Assembly (NCBI GenBank): GCA_002351705.1 | Contig: DEHC01000070.1 | Span: forward strand, 1-44,081 | Source: Gammaproteobacteria bacterium UBA2810 | GTDB taxonomy: Bacteria; Pseudomonadota; Gammaproteobacteria; Enterobacterales; Succinivibrionaceae | DNA: 44,081 nucleotides | Direction: 5' to 3' | Part shown: positions 1 to 8,527 of the stretch, piece after piece | Layout of the letters: every line of letters begins with the position of its first letter | How positions within the stretch are numbered: the first letter of the stretch is position 1 | The notes under the pieces: model-generated | Told to the model about the DNA's origin: nothing | The model's input: only the letters and a program-made list of their open reading frames with translations | The model's database searches: none | Translations under genes and position numbers: made by a program

Positions 1-17
1 GGTGGCTTAAGCCTATA

Positions 18-41
18 ATCCCCCAAAAAGTTCGGGGGGAT
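18..41. terminator. Small hairpin at the window edge
   Basis: A 7-bp inverted repeat (ATCCCCC at 18-24, GGGGGAT at 35-41) with a 10-nt loop. It has no clear T-run, so it could be a weak terminator of a gene lying left of the window or just a chance stem. No gene is visible in positions 1-120. Confidence 0.3.
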
Positions 42-120
42 AAACCGTATATCAGTCAGCGAAGAACCAGGGCGGCAGGTATATGCCGGATTTGAACAGA
101 ATCAGTATCGGGAAGAAAAG

Positions 121-144
121 AAAAGGCCGCGCATCTGCGCGGCC
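121..144 (-). terminator. Rho-independent terminator of ppk1
   Basis: A perfect 8-bp GC stem (GGCCGCGC / GCGCGGCC, 125-132 and 137-144) with a 4-nt loop. Read on the minus strand it is followed by a T-rich run (the AAAA at 121-124 and the A-rich stretch before it). It lies about 40 bp past the ppk1 stop codon. Confidence 0.75.
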
Positions 145-180
145 TCTGCGGTTTTTCAGAATTTCTCCTGTAAGTCCCTG

Positions 181-2271
181 TCAGACGTTCTCGCCGTTCT
201 TGAGCCTCTCCTCAAGGTCGGAGAGGTAGTTGTAGATCTCCATCTGAGAGCGGATCGGCTTTGCCTCAGGATCCTTCTTGACGTACTCGTTGGTCTGATC
301 CTCGTCAAGCACTCTTGCCTTGGTGTTGTCGGCAAGCTGGATGTCGATGATGCGGTTGATGCGCCTCTGGAGCCTTGCGTCGAAGATCGGGGTGCCGACC
401 TCAATTCTGTAGTCAAGGTTCCTGGTCATCCAGTCAGCGGAGCTGATGAAGTACTTCGGTGAGCCGCCGTTCCAGAAAATCATGACTCTCGGATGCTCGA
501 GGAAGCGGTCAACGATGCTGATGGCGCGGATGTTCTTGTGTCCGGTTACGAGCGAGCACATGCCGCGGATGATCATGCGGATCTTGACGCCGGTGTCGGC
601 AGCCTCGTAGAGCCTGTTGACAAGCCCCTTGTCCACAAGGTTGTTGACCTTGAGGGTGATTGACGCCTCCCGGCCGCACTGCGCGTTGAAGATCTCCTCG
701 TCGATGAGGGAGTAGAGGCGCTGCCTTGCGGTAATCGGGGATACCAGGAGGTTGTCGAACTGAGGCTTGCGGTAAGGATACTCGATGAAGTCGAATACGC
801 TGTTGGCCTCCTCGGCAAGCTGCTGGTTCTTGGTGTAGAGGGCGAAGTCGGTGTAGATCTTCGCGGTCTTCTCGTTGAAGTTGCCGGTTCCGATGTGGGC
901 ATACCTTACATGCTGTCCGTTCTCCATCCTCGAGATTACGCAGAGCTTCGAGTGGATCTTGAGGCTCGGCATGCCGAAGAGGACCTTGACGCCGCTGTCG
1001 GTGAGGCGCCTTGCCCACTGGATGTTGTTGGCCTCGTCGAACCTTGCCTTGAGCTCGACGACGACGGTGATCCTCTTGCCGTTCCTCGCAGCGTCGATGA
1101 GCGAGTCAATTACCTGGCTGTTCTTCGCGACTCGGTAGATGTTGATCTTGATGGAGGTGACGGCAGGATCATAGGATGCCTGGCGGAGCAGCTCGGTGAA
1201 GTACTGGAAGCTGTAGTACGGATAGTACAGGAGAATGTCGCGCTCGCTGATGGCATCGAATACGTTCTCGTGCGAGTCGAACTGGTACGAGCGGAGCGGT
1301 GTCATCGGAGGGTTCTCGAGCTCGGGGCCGCCGACGTTCGGGAAGGAGAGGAAGTCCTTGAAGTTGTGGTACCTTGCGCCCGGCAGCATGGTGTCGTTGT
1401 CGCTGATGCAGAGCTTCTTCCTGATGAAGTCGAGCATGTCGGCCGGCATGTCCCTGTCGTAGGAAAGCCTTACCGGCATGGAGACAAGGCGCTGCTTGAG
1501 GCTCTCGCTCATGTTGTCGAGGACGCCGCGGTCAAGCTGGGTGGAGAGGTCGTACTCGGCATCGCGGGTCATCTTCATCTCATAGGCGCTGATCTCCTTG
1601 TAGTCGAAGAAGCTCTTGAAGATGGTGTCGAGGTTGATTCTGATGACGTCATCGAGGATGATGAGGCAGGTCCTGCCCTCGGGCGACTCGCTCTTCGGAA
1701 TGGGGATGATTCTCGGGACGTCGTCGGTCGGGACCTCGATGAGGGAGTAGAAGCTCTTGTCCTTGCCGGTCATCTTGACGGTGAGGTAGGTGTACTGGTC
1801 CTTGAGGAAGGATACAAGGTCAGTGGTCTCGGTGATGATGATCGGCCTGATCCTGCGGAGTACCACGGACTTGAAGTACTTGCGGCACCAGTCCTTCTGG
1901 CGGTCATCGATCTCCTTCTCGTTGAGGAGGTAGATCCCCTTCTTGCGGAACTCCTCAAGGAGGGATGCGTAGGCGGCGTCGAACTTGTCGCTCTGCACCT
2001 TGGTGCGGTGCTGCACCTCGGCAAGGAGCTCGGATGCGCTGGTGTCGCCGGTGCCGTTGTCCTCATTGATGATTACGCTTCTCTTGAGGTTTGCGACGCG
2101 GACCTTGAAGAACTCGTCCTGGTTGTTCGAGTAGATGCCGAGGAAGCGGATCCTTTCGATAAGGGGCACATTCGGATCGAGAGCCTCCTGAAGAACTCTG
2201 TCGTTGAATGAAATCCAGCTGATTTCCTTGTCAATCCAGTTTTTCCTTTCGCCTGAGGTTATTTTCTGCAT
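181..2271 (-). CDS. ppk1: Polyphosphate kinase 1
   Basis: Reversibly transfers the gamma-phosphate of ATP onto inorganic polyphosphate chains and is usually membrane associated. The 696 residues match the usual length (about 690). The N-terminal region has the family pattern for a helical domain (SWISFNDRVLQEA near residue 20, then ERIRFLGIYSNNQDEFF). The C-terminal half carries two phospholipase-D-like halves. The phosphorylated histidine is visible as H440 in LKIHSKLCVI, and the second conserved histidine is H459 in YAHIGTGNFNEKT. The start chosen opens MQKITSGERKNWIDKE, just before the conserved N-terminus. No ppx exopolyphosphatase gene adjoins it, unlike in Escherichia coli. It is transcribed divergently from ackA across a 340-bp gap and has its own terminator. 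Confidence 0.97.
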   Translation of the reverse strand: MQKITSGERKNWIDKEISWISFNDRVLQEALDPNVPLIERIRFLGIYSNNQDEFFKVRVANLKRSVIINEDNGTGDTSASELLAEVQHRTKVQSDKFDAAYASLLEEFRKKGIYLLNEKEIDDRQKDWCRKYFKSVVLRRIRPIIITETTDLVSFLKDQYTYLTVKMTGKDKSFYSLIEVPTDDVPRIIPIPKSESPEGRTCLIILDDVIRINLDTIFKSFFDYKEISAYEMKMTRDAEYDLSTQLDRGVLDNMSESLKQRLVSMPVRLSYDRDMPADMLDFIRKKLCISDNDTMLPGARYHNFKDFLSFPNVGGPELENPPMTPLRSYQFDSHENVFDAISERDILLYYPYYSFQYFTELLRQASYDPAVTSIKINIYRVAKNSQVIDSLIDAARNGKRITVVVELKARFDEANNIQWARRLTDSGVKVLFGMPSLKIHSKLCVISRMENGQHVRYAHIGTGNFNEKTAKIYTDFALYTKNQQLAEEANSVFDFIEYPYRKPQFDNLLVSPITARQRLYSLIDEEIFNAQCGREASITLKVNNLVDKGLVNRLYEAADTGVKIRMIIRGMCSLVTGHKNIRAISIVDRFLEHPRVMIFWNGGSPKYFISSADWMTRNLDYRIEVGTPIFDARLQRRINRIIDIQLADNTKARVLDEDQTNEYVKKDPEAKPIRSQMEIYNYLSDLEERLKNGENV

Positions 2272-2613
2272 AGTATCTTCCGTTAAATGTCTTCCTTCCG
2301 TATGCCGCTTCCGCGCGCTTCCTGTCCGGTGCTGAAAAACGCGCGCGGACAGTGCCCGTCAAGTGCTCCGCTAATTGTAAACACAGTTTGTGAATTGTTT
2401 GTAAAAAAAAGATTAAGTTTGTGAAACGCGGGGCGCGCCTGTTCAAAACGGGGCGGGAATGCGCTTCCCGGGGCCCGCAGGCACCGGAACCGTGCCTTTC
2501 ACGCCCGGACAGGCCCCGGAAGGCGCCGGCGGGATTTTTTAATCCCGGACGGCGTTTTTCTGTTAGAATTTTACCTGTTTGGGTTTCAGAATAAATGAAG
2601 GTAGATTCTTCTC
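2272..2613. promoter_or_regulatory. Divergent ppk1/ackA control region
   Basis: A 342-bp non-coding region that must hold the promoters of both genes. It contains an AT-rich core at 2371-2425 with GTTTGTGAA present twice about 28 bp apart and a partial GTTTGT between them, a possible regulator site. Nearer ackA there is a small stem (GGGATT/AATCCC, about 2531-2546) and a possible -10 box TAGAAT at 2564-2569 without a convincing -35. No small gene is supported here. Confidence 0.4.
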
Positions 2614-3816
2614 ATGGGCACTCCTACAAAAACCGTTCTCGTAATCAACTGCGGCAGTTCATCAGTCAAGTTCGCCATTATCGATCCGGTAACCGGCGAG
2701 TCATTCATCAGCGGCCTCGCCGAGGCACTCAATCTTCCTGACGCAAGAATCAGCTACCGTTTCGGCAGCGGCAAGAAGACTGAGGTCTCCCTGGGTGCCA
2801 ATGCGACCCACTACGACGCTATCCAGTTCATCACTGACACCGTCCTCAAGGGCCAGGAGGATCTCCTTCATTCCATCATCGCCGTCGGCCACCGCATCGT
2901 GCAGGGCGGAGACCTTTACTCCGAGCCCACCCTGGTTGACGACTCCGTCGAGGCCGGCATCGAGAAGTGCATTCCCTTCGCTCCGCTCCACAACCCCGCA
3001 CATCTGCAGGGCATCCGCGCAGCGCGTAAGATCTTCAAGAACGTTCCGCATGTTACCGTGTTCGACACCGCGTTCCACCAGACCATGCCCGACTATGCGT
3101 ACCGCTACGCGATCCCCGAGAATCTTTACACCGAGCACAAGATCAGAAAGTACGGCGCGCACGGCACCAGCCACAAGTATGTCGCAGAGGTTGCGGCAAA
3201 GTGGCTTAAGAAAGACATCGCCGACACCAACGTCATTACCTGCCACCTCGGCAACGGCGCCTCTGTCACCGCTGTGAAGGGCGGCAAGTGCGTTGACACC
3301 TCAATGGGACTCACCCCGCTTGACGGACTCGTCATGGGAACCCGCTGCGGCTCGCTTGATCCGTCTGTTGTCTTCTTCATGGGCAAGCTCGGCTACAGCT
3401 TCGATGACTGCGAGAAGATCCTCAACAAGCAGTCCGGGCTCCTTGCCCTCTACGGCAAGACCTCCGACTGGCGCGGCGTCACCGAGGGCGTTGAGCAGGG
3501 CGACGAGAAGGCCATCCTTGCCTACAAGATGTTCACCTACCGCCTTGCAAGGTTCATCGCCTCCTACTATGTTCCCCTGCAGAGGGTTGACGCTCTCGTG
3601 TTCACCGGCGGCATCGGCGAGAACTCCAAGGTAATGCGCACCGAGGTCCTGAAGAACCTCGCGTTCCTCGGATACAGGATTAACGAGGAGATGAACGACA
3701 AGGCCCGCCTCGGCGGCGAGGGAGTCATCTCCATGCCTGACACTCCTCCGGTATTCGTCATCCCCACCAACGAGGAGCTCGCCATCGCAAGGGCAGCGGC
3801 GAAGTTCGCGAAGTAA
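2614..3816 (+). CDS. ackA: Acetate kinase
   Basis: Interconverts acetyl phosphate + ADP and acetate + ATP, the substrate-level phosphorylation step of fermentative acetate formation. The 400-residue length is exactly typical. The ASKHA-fold signatures are clear: VLVINCGSSSVKF at residues 9-21 (phosphate-1 loop), VFDTAFHQTMP mid-protein, HLGNGASVTAV, and GGIGENS toward the C-terminus. The phosphotransacetylase gene that often follows ackA is not next to it; a strong terminator and rnfH follow instead. An ATG start directly before the first beta strand is the natural choice. Confidence 0.98.
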   Translation: MGTPTKTVLVINCGSSSVKFAIIDPVTGESFISGLAEALNLPDARISYRFGSGKKTEVSLGANATHYDAIQFITDTVLKGQEDLLHSIIAVGHRIVQGGDLYSEPTLVDDSVEAGIEKCIPFAPLHNPAHLQGIRAARKIFKNVPHVTVFDTAFHQTMPDYAYRYAIPENLYTEHKIRKYGAHGTSHKYVAEVAAKWLKKDIADTNVITCHLGNGASVTAVKGGKCVDTSMGLTPLDGLVMGTRCGSLDPSVVFFMGKLGYSFDDCEKILNKQSGLLALYGKTSDWRGVTEGVEQGDEKAILAYKMFTYRLARFIASYYVPLQRVDALVFTGGIGENSKVMRTEVLKNLAFLGYRINEEMNDKARLGGEGVISMPDTPPVFVIPTNEELAIARAAAKFAK

Positions 3817-3840
3817 GGGAATCAATAATCAGTCAGAACA

Positions 3841-3863
3841 GGCGGCCCGGGGCCGCCTTTTTT
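3841..3863 (+). terminator. Terminator after ackA
   Basis: GGCGGCCC-GGGGCCGCC stem followed by six T residues (3858-3863). It sits immediately upstream of the rnfH ribosome-binding site, so rnfH expression needs readthrough or its own promoter. Confidence 0.85.
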
Positions 3864-3876
3864 GTCGGAGGAAACC

Positions 3877-4170
3877 ATGGAACAGGATGCAAAGAAGCAC
3901 GACGGCGGAAAAATCCGCGTCACAGCAGTGTTCGCGAGGCCTGACTCGCAGATTGTGAAGAGCCTCAGCCTCCCTGAGGGGACGACGCTCGGCGAGGCGG
4001 TAGAGAAGTCTGATCTGATGTCCTTTGTCCCAGCTGAGGATAAAGACTCGGTGAAGTTCGGCATCTGGGGCAGGGTGAAGGGCGAGTCAGAGATCCTTCA
4101 TGACGGTGACAGGGTCGAGATCTACCGTCCCATAACCTGCGACCCCAGGGCAGTGCGGAAATCGCGCTGA
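3877..4170 (+). CDS. rnfH: RnfH/UPF0125 ubiquitin-like small protein
   Basis: A 97-residue member of the RnfH (UPF0125) family with a predicted ubiquitin-like beta-grasp fold. The family is commonly encoded near bamE and smpB or near rnf genes; its biochemical role is poorly defined. Family pattern is seen in IRVTAVFARPDSQ, in LSLPEGTTLGEAVEKS, and especially in the end motif HDGDRVEIYRPITCDPRAVRK. A TTG start 15 bases upstream is possible, but the ATG at 3877 has GGAGGAA (3867-3873) at good spacing. Here it lies between ackA and a split-barrel protein rather than beside bamE, which is about 4 kb away. Confidence 0.88.
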   Translation: MEQDAKKHDGGKIRVTAVFARPDSQIVKSLSLPEGTTLGEAVEKSDLMSFVPAEDKDSVKFGIWGRVKGESEILHDGDRVEIYRPITCDPRAVRKSR

Positions 4171-4204
4171 GACGGATTTGAGCGGTTATGGAGCGAGCTC
4201 TAAT

Positions 4205-4672
4205 ATGGTAACGGATATTCAGGAAGTGGCAGACTGCCTTGACCGAACAGGCCTTCAGTTCATGGCTACCATCGGTCTCGACGGGCGCCCGAAGGTGCGC
4301 CCGGTGCAGTTCATGGTCCTTGAGGACGGTAGGCTCTGGTTCTGCACCAATTCCGAGAAGTCGATGTACGCCGAGATGCAGAAGAGTCCGTACATCGAGC
4401 TCTGCGGGAGCAGGCTTCAGGATGACGAGATCCGCACTCTTTGGATCCGCCTGAGCGCCGGGGCCGTGTTCGAGGAGAACAGGAAGGTGAAGGAGATGAT
4501 TATGGAGAAAAGCGCGATCGTCCGCGAGCTTTACCGCAATAATCCGGACCATCCGCTCCTGAAGGTGTTTTACCTTAAGGGCATCACCGGATCAATGAAC
4601 AACCTCGGGCACGTTACGGGACTTCAGGACAGGGATGACTTTGCAAAGCCTGTGAGCTTCAGATTTGACTGA
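4205..4672 (+). CDS. Pyridoxamine 5'-phosphate oxidase-like FMN-binding split-barrel protein
   Basis: A small (155 residues) flavin-reductase-like split-barrel protein of the broad PNPOx-like family. The pattern is visible in FMATIGLDGRPKVRPVQFM followed by a strand LWFCTNSEKSMYAEM and SPYIELCG, as in NimA-like and general-stress FMN proteins. Too short and too divergent to be PdxH itself, so the substrate cannot be named. The ATG at 4205 has GGAG 11 bases upstream; an alternative TTG at 4178 would add 9 residues. It follows rnfH by 34 bases and may share its transcript. Confidence 0.8.
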   Translation: MVTDIQEVADCLDRTGLQFMATIGLDGRPKVRPVQFMVLEDGRLWFCTNSEKSMYAEMQKSPYIELCGSRLQDDEIRTLWIRLSAGAVFEENRKVKEMIMEKSAIVRELYRNNPDHPLLKVFYLKGITGSMNNLGHVTGLQDRDDFAKPVSFRFD

Positions 4673-4788
4673 AAGAAAAGCCTCCTGCGCCGCAGCGCGC
4701 AGGAATGCCATTGGCTGCTGCTGGGAACGGCGGCCGGCTGATGTCTCCGGGCGGGAACTGCGTCCCCTCGTGCCGGCCGGAAAGATGG

Positions 4789-5397
4789 CTACTTTTTCCT
4801 GTGTGATTTTGCGGCTTTGGCGGATTTTGCAGCCTTGGGAGCCTCCTTGCCGCTCTCTGCCTCAGGCTTCTCCTGGTCCGTGCCGGCTGAGGCTGCCTCG
4901 CAGTCCTCGGGCGACGGTAGATCAGCGAACTCCTTGTCTCTCTGCTGCTTGGCCTTCATAATGCACTGGCGCCTCTGCTCCTTGATCTCGTCAGTGTCTC
5001 CCAGGCTGGAGTCAACGCACTTGCTGACGTTCGCGAAGTAGGTGTCGTTGATCCTTCTCTCGCTGAAGCGGACCTTGTCGTTGGCGAGATCCTTGCACCT
5101 CTGGACCCAGAGCTTCTTGTTCTCCTCGGCGGCCGCCGCGTCAGCCGAGTTCTGCTTCTGCTCCTCGCGGAACTTCTTGTTGGCCTCGCGCTCGCTCGGG
5201 GTGAAGGTGGTGTCTATGGTCTCGTAGGCCTTCTTGGTCTCGATGTTGGTCGGCGGCAGGCTTGAATAGTGGGTAACGCCGTTCTCGTCAGTCCAGCTGT
5301 ACAGCTGCTCTGCTGATGCGGGAATCACAATGCAGGCCGCGCATACAGCCGCCGCGGCAAGCCTCAGGATACCATTGAACATATTCTTCTGCCTCAT
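4789..5397 (-). CDS. Secreted DUF4124-domain protein
   Basis: A 202-residue exported protein of unknown function. Residues 1-29 form a Sec signal peptide (basic start, hydrophobic LRLAAAAVCAACIVIP, cleavage near ASA-EQ). The DUF4124 signature follows directly: LYSWTDENGVTHYSSLPP at about residues 32-49. A charged, probably helical region then runs to about residue 160 with a few cysteines (QRCKDL, SKCVD, RQCIM, EDCEA) that could pair in the periplasm. The tail is a Lys/Ala-rich low-complexity stretch. It stands alone between convergent and divergent neighbours, so context gives no role. Confidence 0.8.
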   Translation of the reverse strand: MRQKNMFNGILRLAAAAVCAACIVIPASAEQLYSWTDENGVTHYSSLPPTNIETKKAYETIDTTFTPSEREANKKFREEQKQNSADAAAAEENKKLWVQRCKDLANDKVRFSERRINDTYFANVSKCVDSSLGDTDEIKEQRRQCIMKAKQQRDKEFADLPSPEDCEAASAGTDQEKPEAESGKEAPKAAKSAKAAKSHRKK

Positions 5398-5643
5398 TGT
5401 TTGTCACCGGATGGATGCAAAACACTCTCTGATTCCGGGATTTTAGCATAGAAGAATTAAGCCGTTCTGTGCGCTTGGCATAAAAAAGAAAGGAAAATAG
5501 CCCGCCTGATGAGCATGTTCCTGAAGAGCCCGTCATGGGAAACAGGTATCGAGCGCGCATCAGCCTCCGGCCGCAGCATCAGGCTGAAGCGGTGCCTGCC
5601 TGAGTCTGAGGCTCACTGCCTTCCTGCGGTGATTCTGCGCATG

Positions 5644-5668
5644 AAAAAGGCGCTGCATATGCAGCGCC
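5644..5668 (-). terminator. Palindromic terminator, minus strand
   Basis: A perfect 20-bp palindrome (GGCGCTGCAT/ATGCAGCGCC, 5649-5668) followed on the minus strand by five T residues. It lies 69 bases past the end of the small minus-strand frame at 5737-5955 and supports transcription in that direction. Confidence 0.65.
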
Positions 5669-5736
5669 CTGCAGACTCTGATGAATTCCGTCTCTGTCCT
5701 CAGCGGACGTGTAGGGAGATGCGGCGGCACGCTGGA

Positions 5737-5955
5737 TCAGGCCTTTTCCGGGTCCTTCTTTCCTCTGTCACTCCCCGGATCCTTGCCATCCCCGGTTTCG
5801 TCCTCTCCTTCACTGCCATCCGCTTCGTCAAAAAGCTCCACCTGCATGTCGTCATCATTCAGCTTATATGAAACCATTTTGGAAGTGGCCTGGTTGCCCA
5901 TGAAGTCGGTTATCTGATTCTTAACTTCTATTTTCCTGTCACTTAGTCCCGTCAA
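5737..5955 (-). pseudogene. Possible C-terminal gene remnant next to the transposase
   Basis: A 72-residue frame that begins at a TTG (MTGLSDRKIEVKNQITDF...) with no ribosome-binding site seen. The frame stays open a further 14 codons or so upstream before a stop near the AT-rich flank of the transposase. It ends in an acidic low-complexity tail (Asp/Glu/Gly) and is followed by a good minus-strand terminator. This fits the 3' end of a gene cut by the mobile element, or a small hypothetical gene. I do not recognise the family. The missing 5' part was not found on the other side of the transposase. Confidence 0.3.
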
Positions 5956-6068
5956 TATCTCGCTACCATCATCAAAATAGTTCGAAAAATCAATAAATTA
6001 TCTTGATATTTCAGCCTGTTTTTGGTATACTTATTTGAGTAGGATAGAATACTCAAACGGGTACCGCC

Positions 6069-7766
6069 GTGGAAATGAAGCAGACTGTAGAAATCCCAAA
6101 GGACACCGGGAAAATCACACTCAAAAAGCAGGGGGACTGCACGTATGTCGAATACACCTATGACAGGGTTTACAAGGAGGACAAGAAGTACAACATCCCC
6201 AAACGCAAGACCATCGGTAAGGTATGCCCGGACAATCCGGCCAGAATGCACCCCAACAAGAACTTCTCGGTCTTTTTCCCTGACACTGAAATCCCTGAGG
6301 AAGAGCATGAGCCAAAGCGCAGCGGATGCCTGCGGATGGGCTCATTTGCCGTAATAAAGAGGGTCACAGAGGGCTTACAGCTGGATAAGATGCTTGAGAA
6401 AATAATAGGAAAGAAGAGCGGGCTGTTCCTTGACCTGGCGGCTTATACGATTGTCTCAGAGGACAACTCGGCCCAGCACTATCCCGACTATGCCTACAAC
6501 CATCCGCTCATGACAGAGGGAATGCAGGTCTACAGTGACTCCACTGTCGGTGACTTCCTGAAAGGCATTTCAGTTGACCAGAGGATTCAGTTCATCAACG
6601 CATGGAACGAGAAGCGCGACCACAGTGAGAAGATTTACATCTCCTATGACTCAACCAACAAGGATGTACAGGCGGGTGACATTGAGGAGGCCGAGCCCGG
6701 ACATGCAAAAGACGGCAAGAACTTCCCGGTAATCAACTACTCGATTGCTTATGACCGGACCAATCGCATCCCGCTTTTCTATGAGGACTATCCGGGAAGC
6801 GTTGTTGACGTGACCCAGCTGCAGTGCATGCTGGAAAAGGCAAAATCACTCGGGTACACGAACTGCGGCTTTATCCTGGACAGAGGCTATTTCAGCAAGG
6901 GCAATATCCACTACATGGACAGGAACGGCTATGAGTTCATCATGATGGTGAAAGGCAGGAAGAGCCTGGTCAGGCAGATCATTGATAAAAACAGGAAAAC
7001 GTTTGAAGATAAATGGGAGAACCACATAAGGCCGTTCAACGTATACGGCATAACGGTTGAGGACAAGCTGTTTGACGATGACACGGGCAACAGGTACTTC
7101 CATCTGTATTTCAGCAGTGCGAAGTACGCTCAGGAACTCAGCGAAATCGAACACCGCATTGAGAAGGCAAGAATCGCGCTTGAGAAAACCTTCGGCAAGG
7201 CAAAGGATATAGATCCAGATTACCTCCGCTACTTCAGTCCGGTATATGATAACGAAGGGCAGGAAGACCAGGTCCTGAGTGGTTTGGAGGAACGGGCCGA
7301 TGTTATCAACGATGAGCTCAAATACTGCGGCTACTTCTGCATCGTAACATCAAAGGAAATGTCAGCAAAAGACGCGATTACTATCTATAAGAGCAGGGAT
7401 GCCTCGGAAAAGCTCTTCCGTATGGACAAATCCTTCATGGACAACGCGACGCTTGGTGTTCAGAGCAGCGAGGATGCAGAGGCAAAGATCTTCATTGAGT
7501 TTGTTGCTCTTGTCATCCGCAACAAGATTTATACAAGCCTGCTGGATGAGGTCGGGAAAATAGAAACCAGGCCGAATTACATGAATGTAACGGCAGCCAT
7601 AAGTGAGCTTGAGAAGATCGAAATTATACGAATGGGCAATGGATGCTACAGTCTGGATCATGCCGTTACAAAAACAGAGAAAACGATCCTGAAGGCGTTC
7701 GGCATGGATGCAGCGTCCATCCAAAGAGAGGCATCAAGGATCTCAAAGGCTCTTGAGGGAAACTGA
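6069..7766 (+). mobile_element. IS1634-type DDE transposase
   Basis: A 565-residue transposase of the IS1634/IS1549 type (large IS4-like DDE enzymes). The catalytic triad can be placed: D194 in YISYDSTNKD, D271 in GFILDRGYFS, and E447 in the Y-rich C-terminal motif KSRDASEKLFRMDKSFMD. The long insertion between the second D and the E (about 175 residues) is normal for this group. The frame is intact and full length, so the element may be active. Start is either GTG 6069 or ATG 6075. No terminal inverted repeats or target duplication were identified. It separates the ackA region from the bamE-recN-nadK group. Confidence 0.9.
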
Positions 7767-7780
7767 TCTGATCAGGAAAT

Positions 7781-7816
7781 CCCACTCAAAAAAACTCAGA
7801 AGGCGGGTTGAGTGGG
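7781..7816 (+). terminator. Hairpin just past the transposase
   Basis: A perfect 9-bp inverted repeat CCCACTCAA / TTGAGTGGG (7781-7789 and 7808-7816) with an 18-nt loop, 15 bases past the transposase stop. It lacks a T-run after it (GAGAAAAAC), so it may be a protective stem-loop or part of the element's end rather than a standard terminator. Positions 7817-8060 hold nothing else recognisable. Confidence 0.45.
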
Positions 7817-8070
7817 AGAAAAACTGGAAGTTAAGACTGATAGTACATGAGCAGAGTTACGTCTGAACCGGCTGTATAAGGGCTGTTCCGGCCGGACTGA
7901 ATGCATCATGCGCCGTCTGACGCGCAGCATTATGAATTTTGTGAAAAAAAGGTCGGGAAGTAAACTACACTGGGGTATGGGAATAAAAAGGCTGGATCAG
8001 AGCATTTTCAGAGGCGGGCAGGACTTTGCCTGATTTTCTCATTCTCTGACTGGCTGTGTGCCGGAAAAGC

Positions 8071-8104
8071 AAAAGGGACGCGCCTCTGACGGTGCATCCC
8101 TTTT
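8071..8104 (-). terminator. Terminator of bamE
   Basis: AAAAGGGA (8071-8078) and TCCCTTTT (8097-8104) form an 8-bp stem that extends with a mismatch on both sides. Its U-rich arm ends bamE transcription on the minus strand. Confidence 0.6.
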
Positions 8105-8135
8105 GTGCGAGCTTTCCCTATGCCGCCTCTTTCTC

Positions 8136-8477
8136 TCAGTCGCTCAGCGGCGTGCTGAAGGTGGAGGGCTTCTCGAAGTCCCCCCTCATCGAGCTCAGGC
8201 GCCCGTCGGAGGTGAAGGTCAGGAAGAGGTTCTTCTGCACCGGATCGTCCCAGCCGTGGCGCTCGACGTAGATGTAGTCCCACTCGTCATCGCGGAACGG
8301 GTTGACGGTGACCGGGCTTCCGAGGACGTACCTGACCTGCTCCCTGGTCATTCCTACCCTGAGCAGGCTGACCTGTTTCTGCTCGACGTAGTTTCCCTGC
8401 GGGACATCCATGCGGTAGACGCAGCCGGCAAGCGGCAGCGCCATCAGCATGAGCGCAGGCAGAAGCAGTCTCTTCAT
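8136..8477 (-). CDS. bamE: Outer membrane protein assembly factor BamE (SmpA/OmlA)
   Basis: A lipoprotein subunit of the BAM complex that folds beta-barrel proteins into the outer membrane. The 113-residue protein has a lipoprotein signal peptide ending in the lipobox LAGC (residue 19 the lipidated Cys). The family core follows: GNYVEQKQVSLLRVGMTREQVRYVLGSP, then DEWDYIYV and a C-terminal strand containing LFLTFTSDGRL. This N-terminal leucine-rich hairpin is the BamE signature. It lies 50 bases downstream of recN on the same strand, as in many gammaproteobacteria where bamE and recN are adjacent. Confidence 0.95.
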   Translation of the reverse strand: MKRLLLPALMLMALPLAGCVYRMDVPQGNYVEQKQVSLLRVGMTREQVRYVLGSPVTVNPFRDDEWDYIYVERHGWDDPVQKNLFLTFTSDGRLSSMRGDFEKPSTFSTPLSD

Positions 8478-8527
8478 GTGTTGTTTCCTCCGGATTTATC
8501 CGTGCAATTTTAGCAGAATCAGCCGCC

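Larger units (their letters stand above)
5398..6068. other. Gene-poor stretch left of the transposase
   Basis: About 670 bases. The only coding signal is a possible small minus-strand frame (5737-5955) with a palindromic terminator; see separate entries. Composition turns AT-rich from about 5930 toward the transposase start. No terminal inverted repeat matching the right flank of the transposase could be recognised by eye, so the edge of the mobile element is undefined. Confidence 0.5.

Noticed and set aside
895..2211. 438-codon plus-strand frame opposite ppk1
   Set aside because: Its translation is Val/Leu/Asp/Glu-rich low-grade sequence with no family pattern, and it lies wholly antisense to the well-supported ppk1. 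It is a by-product of GC-rich codon use.
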